A stretch of 64,000 bases of DNA from Azolla caroliniana (GCA_043228905.1 JBHGNT010000002.1:2170001-2234000); one strand, 5' to 3'; shown: positions 53,811 to 63,353, counted from the stretch's first letter. Numbers and translations: made by a program. Notes: generated from the letters alone by a model not told the origin.

Positions 53811-54782
53811 TCATAAATCGATCTTCGTGAAGAACCTGGCACCATTGATTCGTTCTAAAAGACTTGAGATAAGGGGAAGAGCATACCTATTTCTTATTGT
53901 AACCTTATTCAAGCCACGGTAATCTACAACAAGTCGAAGCGAGCCATCTTTTTTCTTGACGAAGAAAATGGGTGCGCCGGCTGGAGATTTCGAATGCCGA
54001 ATGAAACCGTTCTCCAAATTCTCCTCTATATAGGCTCGAAGGACTTCTAGCTCGGTTGGTGACAAATTGTAGATCGGCCCCCATGGCGGCTCTTTTCCCG
54101 GTTGTAAGTCGATGGCGCAATCGTACGGCCGATGATGAGGAAGTGTGTTGGCTTGTACTTTATCGAACACATCAGCGTACTGACGATACTTCTCGGGGAG
54201 TTGAACAGTACTGTCTTCTTTAGTGGTGATGGAGGGGTTTACTGATATTGCGAAAAGGAACATCTCCTCCTTGCGCCCTTCTTCACGCAACTGATGTAGC
54301 GAAATGGTTGCCATTGTCTTTTGGGTTTGTCGACACCGGATTGCCCTTGTTCTCCAATCTATGTTTGGATTGTGTAATTCGAACCATGGTAATCCTAAAA
54401 CTATGGGATGTTCTGGGATACTAATAATATTAAACGACACTACACATGCTAAGTTATCTAGGACAATATTAACAGGTTCTGACTCTTCTATGATATTCCC
54501 AGAAGCAATGGGACGACCATCAATGACTACTACTAAGGCTGGACACGGGAGCTTACTGAGGGATATCTGATGGGCTTGGGCAAAATTCCTATCCATAAAG
54601 CAAGAATTAGCTCCGGAATCTAGAAGTGCTAAGGTATGTACTGGAGGGGTACTTTTAGTACTAACTGCTACTTGGGCTACGAACACATCACTAACTTGCT
54701 TAGAGGGAATGGAACCACTAATGGGCTGCACAGATCTAGGGCTGTCCAACCAAACGGCTCCTATTTTGGCTGGACTTAATAG
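53811..54782 (-). pseudogene. Chromovirus pol, part 1: protease and start of reverse transcriptase
   Basis: Reached by frameshift from gag. Protease: [14 protein letters not shown] with catalytic DSG and later [10 protein letters not shown]. Reverse transcriptase starts [40 protein letters not shown] and RFFTKIDL, then an in-frame TGA at 53811-53813, where relatives carry an Arg codon. The downstream reading keeps the same frame, so this is a single nonsense change. Confidence 0.9.
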
Positions 54783-55966
54783 TTTAACTCTTCTTCTAAC
54801 TGACTAAGGACATCAAATTTGTTGACTAAATTTGGACTATAAGTACTATTAGAACTTTCATGCATACCTAGGGAAGTAGACTCAGTTTTAGTATTATTAA
54901 GACTATCAGACACACCTAGGGAAACAGACTCGGGTTTAGTACTATTAGTACAGGCAATTATTTGGTTTACCTGTCTTTTTGGTCTATTGGGACAGTTTAC
55001 TGCAATATGCCCTGGTCCCCCGCAATACAAACATAGTCGATGTGCCCTGCGTCGCTGCTTTTCTTCTTCCGATAGTGGTCCGCGACGACGTGTGGTGTCG
55101 ATCTCCATTGGAGTCGGAGTATTCGTTGGAGATGTACTGAAGGACTCCCTTGAAAAAGGCTTTGCTACGATTGAAGCATAGGTAGGCTCCGATCTTGTCC
55201 TTGGCATTTGGAACTGACGTTCCGAGCGTCGTTCGAAGAGGCGGTTATCGCATCGCACCGCACGACTGATTGCTTCGGTCAATGATTTTGGCTCTTCGGG
55301 GAAAGTTAAGAGTAGATCTTTAACATCATTCCGTAGGCCAAAGCGAAATTGTTCCATCAATGCCTGGTCATCCCAGGGAATATCGCTGGCAAGAAGACGG
55401 AAGTCCGCAGCATAAGCTGAGGCCGGCCGCTCACCTTGGCGCAATCTCCGGATTTTGTTGATGGCGGTTCTGACACTGTCAGTATCTCCGAAACAGGATT
55501 TAAACTCGCTCATAAACTCTTCAAAATTATTTAACATGGGAGAGTTTTTCTCTAACAGAGGGGCGAACCATGCCAAAGCCGTGCCACTAAGTAGAGTGCC
55601 AACTAGTCCCACTCGGGATGCATCGGTGGGATATCGAGAAGGATGCATTTGGATCACTAGACGTACCTGGTTGAGGAATCCTCTAAACTGTGATCTGGTC
55701 CCATCAAATTTTGTAGGGAGACCGATCTTGGGTTCTCTGTGAATCCCTTGATTACCTGATCCTTGTTGTTGGAGTGATATAATGGTCGCTTCGAGTTGTT
55801 GTACCCGTAGCGTCAGCTCCCCATGTTGTTGCTGTTTTTCCAGCGCCGTTTGTTGAAGATCCCCCAACAGGCGGTGATTTTCTTGTTCAAGCGCTAAAAA
55901 TTTCTCCTTTAAGGACTGGAGCTCCGAGAAAACAGATTGGTATTCTTGAGCGCTAACAGTTTCCAT
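54776..55966 (-). CDS. Chromovirus gag
   Basis: ATG at 55966 ([13 protein letters not shown]), 396 codons. Seen: coiled coil about residues 12-65, gag core [20 protein letters not shown] and [16 protein letters not shown] (the sushi/RTL-type block), and one CCHC knuckle [15 protein letters not shown] near residue 310. Predicted to form the capsid and bind element RNA. The last codons overlap pol in the -1 frame. Intact. Confidence 0.9.
   Translation of the reverse strand: METVSAQEYQSVFSELQSLKEKFLALEQENHRLLGDLQQTALEKQQQHGELTLRVQQLEATIISLQQQGSGNQGIHREPKIGLPTKFDGTRSQFRGFLNQVRLVIQMHPSRYPTDASRVGLVGTLLSGTALAWFAPLLEKNSPMLNNFEEFMSEFKSCFGDTDSVRTAINKIRRLRQGERPASAYAADFRLLASDIPWDDQALMEQFRFGLRNDVKDLLLTFPEEPKSLTEAISRAVRCDNRLFERRSERQFQMPRTRSEPTYASIVAKPFSRESFSTSPTNTPTPMEIDTTRRRGPLSEEEKQRRRAHRLCLYCGGPGHIAVNCPNRPKRQVNQIIACTNSTKPESVSLGVSDSLNNTKTESTSLGMHESSNSTYSPNLVNKFDVLSQLEEELNY
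54782..54788 (-). other. -1 ribosomal frameshift site GTTAAAC
   Basis: In the gag frame the end reads G TTA AAC TAT TAA: a slippery heptamer of the X-XXY-YYZ type followed one codon later by the stop. Pol is open in the -1 frame across exactly this point, with its upstream TAG about 20 bases earlier, so the overlap is short and contains the heptamer. GUUAAAC is a known slippery heptamer in arteriviruses. Confidence 0.75.
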
Positions 55967-56047
55967 TTTGATAGGGAGAATAAGGGTATTAGTATGAAGA
56001 GAAGGAGGATAAAAGGGAAGGAAGAGGGAGAGAAAGACCAGATGGAA

Positions 56048-56061
56048 AAATCGGTTCAAAC
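56048..56061 (-). other. Self-complementary primer-binding site
   Basis: Two bases inside the 5' LTR, the minus strand reads TTGAACCGATTT. It does not start TGG and matches no tRNA 3' end I know. It is the exact 12-base complement of AAATCGGTTCAA at the predicted 5' end of the element's own RNA (56310-56299). In Tf1 and relatives the first ~11 bases of the RNA prime reverse transcription this way. Confidence 0.8.
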
Positions 56062-56298
56062 TGTCAGGAACGCTACCTAGGCGGAGAAGGAATTAGTACT
56101 AAAAGAAGGATTAGTACAATTGTTGAGAACAGTACTAAGACAGAGAAGGATTAGTACTATGAGAGGTGTAGAACGTTGAGAGAAGGAACGAGTGAGAGGG
56201 AGAGAGAGAGAGAGAGAGAGAGAGAATGATGATACGAAGGATATATGTATTAGGTGAAGGAAAATATACAATAACAGCTAGAAGGCTTAAGACTGGCG

Positions 56299-56343
56299 TT
56301 GAACCGATTTGGTTCGAACTAATGCCTTGCGCCTCCTTTTATA
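56299..56343 (-). promoter_or_regulatory. LTR core promoter: TATA box and predicted start
   Basis: Minus strand CTATAAAAGG (TATA at 56337-56343). Thirty-three bases downstream lies AAATCGGTTCAA (56310-56299), the predicted 5' end. The same TATA-to-12-mer spacing of 33 occurs in the diverged LTR at 62912-63347. Confidence 0.75.
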
Positions 56344-56363
56344 GTGTCTTCAGGAATACTCCT

Positions 56364-56450
56364 GAAGTTTCTAGAATGTTCCAGAGAAATCTGGAATATA
56401 CATCCATTTCCTAATAAAATATAAATGAAAATAAAGTTTCTAGAATGTTC
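56364..56450 (-). promoter_or_regulatory. Two heat-shock elements in the LTR
   Basis: 56364-56381: GAAgtTTCtaGAAtgTTC, four perfect alternating units, ~21 bases upstream of the TATA box. 56438-56450: TTCtaGAAtgTTC, three perfect units. They come from a 69-base tandem duplication. The other LTR has the same pair at 50984-51001 and 51058-51070. Confidence 0.85.
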
Positions 56451-56674
56451 CAGAGAAATCTGGAATATACATCCATTTCCTAATAAAATATAAATGAAAA
56501 TAATATACTTCGAATTACAATGTATAATATAACGGTAAAGACTCGACCCATGTAACAACAGGTTATGGGTTCGAGTCTAGTTATGACAGGTGTAAGGATC
56601 GAGAGAGGAGAAGCGGACCAGGTGGATAAGCGAGTTCAAGAAGCGATAGGATGGATTGACCCGACTGAAGAGAA

Positions 56675-57205
56675 TGTTAGGAAACAAGTCCCTCCGGAAG
56701 GGAAGAGTAGGAGCCCATTTTCAAATGGATTCGGAGGAGAGACCGAATTCAGAGAGGAATCTGGAAGAGGACATATATGTAAATATGTTTTGATGCACCT
56801 ACTACAAGCCATATTTGTAAATAGCCCATACAGTGTATAAGTATAAATACACTTAGGGAAAATCATTATGGATGCGATGCATGTGTAGTTGCTGTTGGTT
56901 GTTTCCTTTGTAACTAGGGAGTGTGAGTAGGAGAGAGAGAGAGTGAGAGTTGTAACTCTGTTGTAACCATCACCAGATGAAGAGAAGCTCAAGGTTGTTG
57001 CCTTAGAGTCTCATGTGTATTTCCTCCTACCATATTGATATTGTTCGGAGTTTGTGGACTCCCGTGGTTTTTTCCCTCTCAGGGTTTTCTACGTTAAATC
57101 TTGTCTTTGTACTTCCATTTTTCGGTCTTCTATTTTCTATCATTTCGATCTTTGCAACCGCATACGCATGTGTGTTAACTAGTTGTGGCCGGTCGATCCT
57201 CTTCA
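56675..57205 (+). repeat. 5' LTR of a Ty1/copia element
   Basis: Begins TGTTAGGAAAC, ends CTTCA. Contains TATAAATA at 56842 and the CCCTCTCAGGG block near 57076 typical of this family's LTRs here. A primer site follows three bases later. Confidence 0.75.
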
Positions 57206-57208
57206 AAC

Positions 57209-57220
57209 TGGTATCAGAGC
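57209..57220 (+). other. Initiator-tRNA primer-binding site
   Basis: TGGTATCAGAGC, complementary to the 3' end of plant initiator methionine tRNA, the usual primer for copia elements. Gag ATG follows at 57224. Confidence 0.9.
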
Positions 57221-57223
57221 GAG

Positions 57224-58721
57224 ATGGACGAACATCTTGGAGGAATGTTCAAACTAACTGGCTCCAAGTACTCAGTGTGGAAGTCAAAGATGTGTGATAT
57301 ATTGGTGTGCATATACCTTTGGCTGCCGGTGCAGTTCGGGGATGGAATGCTAGACAAAATTGATGCATCGACCTGGGAGCAAGGTTGTTAGGTACGTTAG
57401 ATACAGTATGGATACCATACGTATACAACGTATTAATACGCGTATAATACCCCCTAATTTAAAAACACGTTAAATACATTTTTTAATATGTTAAATGCTT
57501 ATAAAATACGTAAAATACGTAAAATACTTCTAGAATTTGAAAATTATTTACCTTTCTAAAAAATATTTGTAATATTGTAAAAAGCATCTATGTTTACACA
57601 ATTTTGTGAAGTACATTATAGTTCTACATCCTAAAATGCATATAAGACATTTGAACATTTCACATCCTAAAATACTTATAATATGGATGTCGACATTCAC
57701 TTATTCTATAAATCTGTGTAAATGTGTATCACGATGTTCTATTTCAAATTGTAATTATTTACAATTATGCCTTCATAGATTGAGGAATCGTCTACGATTA
57801 TCACACTCATGATAAATTTCTGTTTTCTTTTCTCTCTTCTTCATCTTTATCTTCAATCTTTTGTGATTATCACAGTCAAAGTCAGGATAGGTTTCTGTCT
57901 TCTTTTCTCTGTTTTTCTTTTTCTTTTTCTTCTTCTTCTTCTTCGTCGTTGTCATCATGTCTTCTGTTCTTCTTTCTTCCTTCTTTTTGCTTCTTTTTCA
58001 CTATTTTTTTTCTTTTTCTTTTTGTTGGGGTTTTACTTACATTTTTTTATAAATACATATTATACCTGGTTTTTCAAATGTACGTTAAATATCGTATTGG
58101 AAAAATGTACATGATATTTGACTGAACAACATTGAGGTATAGTACGTACTATACAAATTATGAGGTACTATATGTATTTAAACGTTAAATACGGGTACGT
58201 AAACAACCATGCCTAGGAGGTAATGCATATGAAGACGACAACATACATTAGGTGTTTTATAGGTCTACATGAGTCTATACAACAACATTAATGAAGAGAC
58301 CAAGGCAAATGTCTTGTGGAAGAAGATCAATGTCATGTTCGAGAACAAAAACGCCATTAACAGAGTATCAGACTTTCAGAAGATCGTGAGATTGAGGTAT
58401 CAGGATGGCTCCAACATGGCAGAGCATTTGAACGCCTTTCAAGGATTGATAAATCAGACCACCTTTCTAGAAGTACCTCTTGCCGACGAGGTATTAGCAC
58501 TGTTGATGCTGGGATTCTTGCCGGATAGCTGGGAAATTCTCGTTGTCACATTTGGCAACACCAGATCGGAAGGGAAGCATTTATCCATGGAGATGGTGAA
58601 GTCAAGATTGCTGAATGAGGAAGCTCACCGGAAGGATAGAGAGTCCATAACTGACCCGAAGGCCTTAGTCATAGAAGGTGACATGAACGGGGGGAGAGGA
58701 ATCAAGAGTGAAGGGGGAGTT
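57224..58721 (+). pseudogene. Copia gag split by a MITE, with no pol after it
   Basis: First part 57224-57379: MDEHLGGMFKLTGSKYSVWK. A hAT-type insertion follows. Second part from 58220: a short frame change near 58268, then NVLWKKINVMFENKNAINRV, NMAEHLNAFQGLINQTTFLE and GFLPDSWEILVVTFGN. Gag runs straight into AAGGGGGAG (polypurine tract, 58711-58719) and an LTR at 58722, so protease, integrase and polymerase are absent. Confidence 0.8.
57380..58211. mobile_element. Non-autonomous hAT-type element inside copia gag
   Basis: 832 bases, ends CAAGGTTGTT and AACAACCATG (9 of 10 inverted matches). Flanked by 8-base repeats CCTGGGAG (57372-57379) and CCTAGGAG (58212-58219), one mismatch. Removing it restores continuity of the gag reading. 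Interior is AT-rich with many TACGTA/ACGTAAAATAC motifs and a pyrimidine tract at 57885-58025. Confidence 0.8.
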
Positions 58722-59330
58722 TGTTAGGAATATGCTCCTCTTGTGGGAGGAGCCGACACTCAAAGACAAGGAGGAGCCGACTGGTCGGACTGAGGGCCGA
58801 CAATCGATGTTATGGAGAGTTAACTGAGAGAGAGTTGACATGAAGAGTCAACATCGGATGATCCTAGTTGAAGACACGACCGACTAGTCAGGCTGTCTGG
58901 ACAGTCGACACAGGAGTCGACTAGTCAACCAGTTGGTTGATTAACTGTTACTGTTATAAGTATATCAATAGGAAGATAGTAGTAGAGGCTACATTTGTAA
59001 ATAGCCTATACTGTGTATAAGTATAAATACACCTAGGGAAATATTTGTGTGAAAGCATAATAGAATAGAAAGAATTGCATAACGAAGTGTTGTGTAGAGA
59101 GAGTTACAAAGCGAAGAGTGAGTGCGTGACAAAGAGAGCTGCGCCATAGCTGTGTGAGCTCAGACGCCAAGAACCCTGCATGGCTGATACACTTTATATA
59201 GAGAGAGTGTTGTATACTATCTCCTTTGTATTCTCCAGTGTATAGTGGATCTCTGTTCCCGTGGTTTTCCCCGTTTAGGGTTCCACATAAAATTGTGTAT
59301 TCTGTGCATTTTTTTATTGTTTCTACGTTA
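58722..59330 (+). repeat. Copia-family LTR
   Basis: Begins TGTTAGGAATATG. Shares with the LTR at 56675 the block around AATAGCC(C/T)ATAC and TATAAGTATAAATACAC, but its first third is different (GCCGACTGGTCGG-type repeats). A related subfamily. Its right end is cut by the next LTR-like block. Confidence 0.65.
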
Positions 59331-60249
59331 TGTTGCGGTATTCCACGGGTACGTGTAGGAACGGAGTGGAACCACTGGGGTCTCGGACCAAGGAGCTAGT
59401 GAGGGAAGAAGGTTGTCTAGATCGGGTTCCAGATATCTTCGCCGGATCAGTGTCCTAATGACTTTGCCTAGTAACGCGTCTTTAAGAACCAACCTCCAGA
59501 TGTCGGGAACTAAGCACACGGGCTTAGGGATGTATATAGTTCCAGACTTGTTACTGGAAGCAGCAATGAGCTCACAGGCTCACACTCTCGGGAACGCACA
59601 AGCAAACGAAAGGGGACAGAGATAAGGTCGCGGGCAGAGACAGGAAAGACAGAAAATCGGAAATAAAGAGGTATTTATTAATCATAAATAGGTGAACTAC
59701 AACCGAACTGAGCCGACAACAGAGCTTCGAGCTCTCAATACTCACACACACAGACAATAGCGAGCCTCCGATTGGGAGCACATGGGCTACCAGCGCAAAA
59801 CGGAGGCCTCATAGCACGACGACCAAAACGGAGATTAGGAAGACAGAAATCTACAGAGCTCGGTCCAGCAACACTCCGTCCTCCAAAATTGTGGATCCTC
59901 TCCTCACTCTCCTCTCCCTCCGTTTATAGCTTAGGAGAGGGAGGCCGTTACATCAGGCTATCAAGACAACCGCTTTCTGCCCTCGATTCTCTCACATCAT
60001 ATCTTCTCATTCCTCTCTTTCTGTGGGACTTTAAAGTACCCATCAAAATAATACACTCTAGTACTTATTATTCCTATGTTATTTAATACACACTTTTGTA
60101 CATAAAAACAAATTTCTGTGCATCCGCGCACACCCCCGTTCACTCGCATCTGACGAATTTTCTCCTTGTAGCCGGAATTCCCCACGACAACGTTATTGTG
60201 TATTGCACAACTGGTCTTCCTCAGAATCTTAGGTGATTGATTCCCAACA
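59331..60249 (-). repeat. LTR-like block of another family
   Basis: About 919 bases from TGTTGCGG to CCCAACA, with 5-base inverted ends. Minus strand has CTATAAACGGAGG at ~59922 as a TATA region. No matching target duplication was found, so an insertion is likely but unproven. Confidence 0.45.
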
Positions 60250-60825
60250 AGACAGACTAGTCGGGCCGACCGGATGGTCCACAACAAGGCCGACTAGTCG
60301 TGCCGATTGGACAATTGACAAAGGAGTTGGCTAGTCAGATCAACTAGTCGATAAGTTGGCTGATTAGAGACTGTTACTATTATTATTAGATAATAATAAT
60401 AGTTACAAACATATTTGTAAATAGCCCATACTATGTTGAGGTATAAATACCTCTAGGGAAAAAACTAGTGTGATGAGTGTAGAACAATAGATGCAGAATA
60501 GAGTTTCAGTAGTGTAGTAATAGAGAGCGAGAGAGAAAGAAGAGAGACGAGTGAGAGCGTGAGAGCGTGAGCGGCACCATACCTCTGTGTGTAACAATAA
60601 ACACCAAGACCCATGTGTGGCTAGTACACCTTGTATGAGAGTGTCGTAATGTATTTATCCTTCTCTGTATATTCTCTGATATAGTGGATCGTTGTTCTCG
60701 TGGTTTTTTTCCCATTTAGGGTTTCCACGTAAAACCTCTGTAGTGTGCCTATCATGTCTATTTCTTGTTTTCTATTTCTGTGTTGTGTATTTTTGCATAT
60801 CTTTCAGAGATATTTTCGATCCCAT
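60250..60825 (+). repeat. Partial copia-family LTR
   Basis: Carries the same GACTAGTCGG repeats, TTTGTAAATAGCCCATACTA, TATAAATACCTCTAGGG and CCCATTTAGGGTTTCCACG blocks as 58722-59330, lacking the first ~40 bases. Same orientation as that LTR. Confidence 0.6.
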
Positions 60826-60846
60826 CTCATCAATCTCGGCTCCTAA

Positions 60847-62850
60847 TCACTTCTTGTCAATGAGGTCCCACAAGCGATACCCGAATTCGTCTTCGCCGTA
60901 GCTGAGAAATAGGCACGAACGGCCCTTGGGATCAAGTTCCCCTTTATGGTCCTTAGCTACATGCACATAGGTTAGGTGGCCGAACCCCCTCAGATGCCGG
61001 CATGACATCTCTTTGCCGGACCATACCCTTTGTGGTATGTTACCTTCCAGTGCTACTGAGGGAGACCTGTTTATTATGTAAACGGTTGTCATCAATGCCG
61101 TGGCCTAGAATATCTTCGGCAATTTTGCATGTGCTAACATACTTCGAACTCTTTCCATGATAGTCTGGTTCATTCTCTCGGCTAGCCTGTTTAACTCTGG
61201 CGTCTTTGGCACATTGTATTCTAGTCGTTCAACTTTGGCGTCCGGATTCCTTTCGACTCTAACCTGGAACTCTTTGAAGACTGACAACACCTGGTTCTTT
61301 GTCTTCATTGTGGAAACCGACAATTTCCAGCTATAGTCATCTATGAAGGTCACAAAATATTGTGCACCATGTAACTTTGCATCAACTTGGCATACATCCG
61401 TACGCACAAGTTCCAAAGCATTCTTCCTTCTCATCGGAGGACTAGGAAGAAAGGCAACCATGTTTTGTTTTCGGCCCAATCAGTCGGCACATTTATCCAG
61501 ATGCACTTTCTTTAACTCCAATAGGAGTTCTTTTTTGGCTAGCATTTGCATACCCTTTTGACTCATGTGGCATAGCCTCTTATGCCACAACTCACCTGTT
61601 GTGCCGGCTGCCACATTTACTTCCTTCTGGCATACTTGACCATGCGTCAAATACAATGTGTTTGTCATCCGGGCTCGGGCCACGATAAGGTTTCCCTGTA
61701 GAACTTTAGAGTGCCTTTCTGGATGCTACCCGTGTAACCTTCGTCTTCTAGGTGACCGACTGATATCAGGTTCAATCTGACCTCCAGAACGTGTCGCACA
61801 TCTTTCAACACAAGTCTGCATCCGGTTGAAGTTAACAAGCACACATCTCCAATGACAACAACTCGACATGATCCTTCATTTCCCATCTTCACAAGACCGT
61901 GGTCTCTAGCTGTGTATGATGAGAAGCATTTCTCGTCGGGGGTCAAGTGCAATGACACTTCGGAGTCGACCACCGACATCATTTTGTCACTAACAAGGTG
62001 CACTTCATTCTGCTCACTAATCAACAACATTTCTTCCTCGCTGTCATGATAGCTGAGGTGCCTTTCCTCTTTGGAATTTTATTCAACTTTGCACCATCAA
62101 CTCCCCCTTTCTCTTTCCTGAAGTGTCGACAATTGTTTTGGAAGTGCCCCGACTTCCCACAATAGAAGCATGTGGGCCTTCCTCTCGACTTTGACCTCGT
62201 CCCTAACTTATCCCAAGTATGGGGACTTCTATTTCGGCCACTCCCCTAGTTCATGTCACCTTCTGTGACTAAGGCCTTCGGGTTGGTAATGGGCTCTCTA
62301 TCCTTCTGGCGAGCTTCCTCGTTCAACAAGCTCAACTTCATCATCTCTAGGGATAGGTGTTTCCTTTTCGGTCCGACGTTGTGCAATGTGACAACTAGCA
62401 TTTCCCAACTGTCCGGAAGGAATCCCAGCAACAACAACGCTAATACCTCGTCGGCAAGAGGTACTTCTAGAGAGGTGGTCTGATTGATAAGTGCTTGGAA
62501 GACGTTCAGATGCTCTGCCATGCTGATATGTCATTCTTACGATATTCTAGAAGACTGATACTTTGTTGAAGACATTCTTGTTCTCAAACATTATGCCGAT
62601 CTTCTTCTAGAGGACATTTGTCTTTGTCTCTTCATTAAAGTTGTTATATAGACACATGTCTATAAAACACCTTATGTAAGCCATTCAAATGCATAACCTC
62701 CTAGGTTGATGCATTGATCTTGTTTGGCCTTTTATCTCCGAACTGCACTAGCAACCAAAGATCTCTACACACCATGTCCCTCATCTTCGACTTCCACACT
62801 GAATAGTTGGATCCGGTTAACTTGAACATTCCTCCGAGATGTTTGTCCAT
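60847..62850 (-). pseudogene. Ty1/copia gag-protease-integrase remnant
   Basis: Minus strand from ATG 62850: FKLTGSNYSVWKSKMRDM, AEHLNVFQALINQTTSLEVP, knuckle CFYCGKSGHFQNNCRHF (near 62120-62175), protease VVDSEVSLHLTPDEKCFSSY in which the usual DSG is DSE, pre-integrase block ELWHKRLCHMSQKGMQML, integrase FVTFIDDYSW, LNRLAERMNQTIMERVRSML and YIINRSPSVALEGNIPQRVW. Frames shift several times and the polymerase is missing. Closely related to the plus-strand gag at 57224. Confidence 0.85.
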
Positions 62851-62851
62851 C

Positions 62852-62863
62852 GCTCTGATACCA
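62852..62863 (-). other. Initiator-tRNA primer-binding site (minus copia)
   Basis: Minus strand TGGTATCAGAGC just before the gag ATG. The LTR end (62867-62911, ending TTCAACA on the minus strand) follows and is truncated to ~45 bases by the LTR at 62912. Confidence 0.85.
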
Positions 62864-62911
62864 GTTTGTTGAAGATACCAGCGGCCACAACTGGTTGATA
62901 TACATGCTTAC

Positions 62912-63347
62912 TGTTAGGAACAATACTAAGATAGAGAAGGAATTAGTACTAAAAGATGAGGATTAGTACTAAAAGAGGTTTAGAACTCTCGAGAGGAGGA
63001 AAGAGTGAGAGAGAGATATATATTGAGAGAGAGAGAGAGAGAGAGAGAATGATGATAACAAAAGGTATGCATTATGTGAAGAGAATATACAACAGTAGCT
63101 AGGAGGCTTAAGACTGACATTGAACCGATTTGGTTCTTGATAATGCCATATGCCTCTTTTTATAGTGGCTTTAGGAATACTCTTGACATTTCTAGAATGT
63201 TCTAGAGAAATCTAAAATATACATGGATATCCTAAGTGAAATAATGAATGGAAGTAATATTTTTTGTATTATAACTTATAGCTTAATGGTAAGGCTTTTG
63301 CTCATGTGCCACAATGTCATGGGTTCAAATCCTTTTGAAGCCATACA
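62912..63347 (-). repeat. Diverged solo LTR of the chromovirus family
   Basis: About 436 bases related along its length to the 50684 LTR: TTAGTACTA repeats, (GA)n, TATA (63158-63164), 12-mer (63131-63120) with the same 33-base spacing, one heat-shock element TTCtaGAAtgTTC (63190-63202) and a tRNA-like edge (63278-63332). It lacks the 69-base duplication. A shared ATACATGCT borders both ends; a clean 5-base duplication is not evident. Confidence 0.8.
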
Positions 63348-63353
63348 TGCTAT

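Larger units (their letters stand above)
50684..56588 (-). mobile_element. Young Ty3-type chromovirus (sushi/Tf1-like)
   Basis: Complete element of 5,905 bases on the minus strand. LTRs 50684-51208 and 56062-56588, perfect target duplication GGTGT (50679-50683 and 56589-56593). Order on the minus strand: 5' LTR, self-complementary primer site, gag, -1 frameshift, protease, reverse transcriptase, RNase H, integrase, chromodomain, polypurine tract, 3' LTR. Gag and pol resemble vertebrate sushi and fungal Tf1-type chromoviruses more than the common angiosperm CRM/Tekay/Reina types (judged by recall). One in-frame TGA in the reverse transcriptase leaves this copy non-autonomous. Confidence 0.95.
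56062..56588 (-). repeat. 5' LTR of the chromovirus
   Basis: 527 bases, one GA unit longer than its partner. On the minus strand: TGTCATAAC start, tRNA-like antisense segment, two heat-shock elements, TATA box, predicted transcript start, (GA)n-derived tract, end CTGACA. Confidence 0.97.

Noticed and set aside
56048-56061. A conventional tRNA primer site for the chromovirus
   Set aside because: It lacks TGG at the LTR side and does not match the initiator or other tRNA 3' ends I know; self-complementarity fits better.
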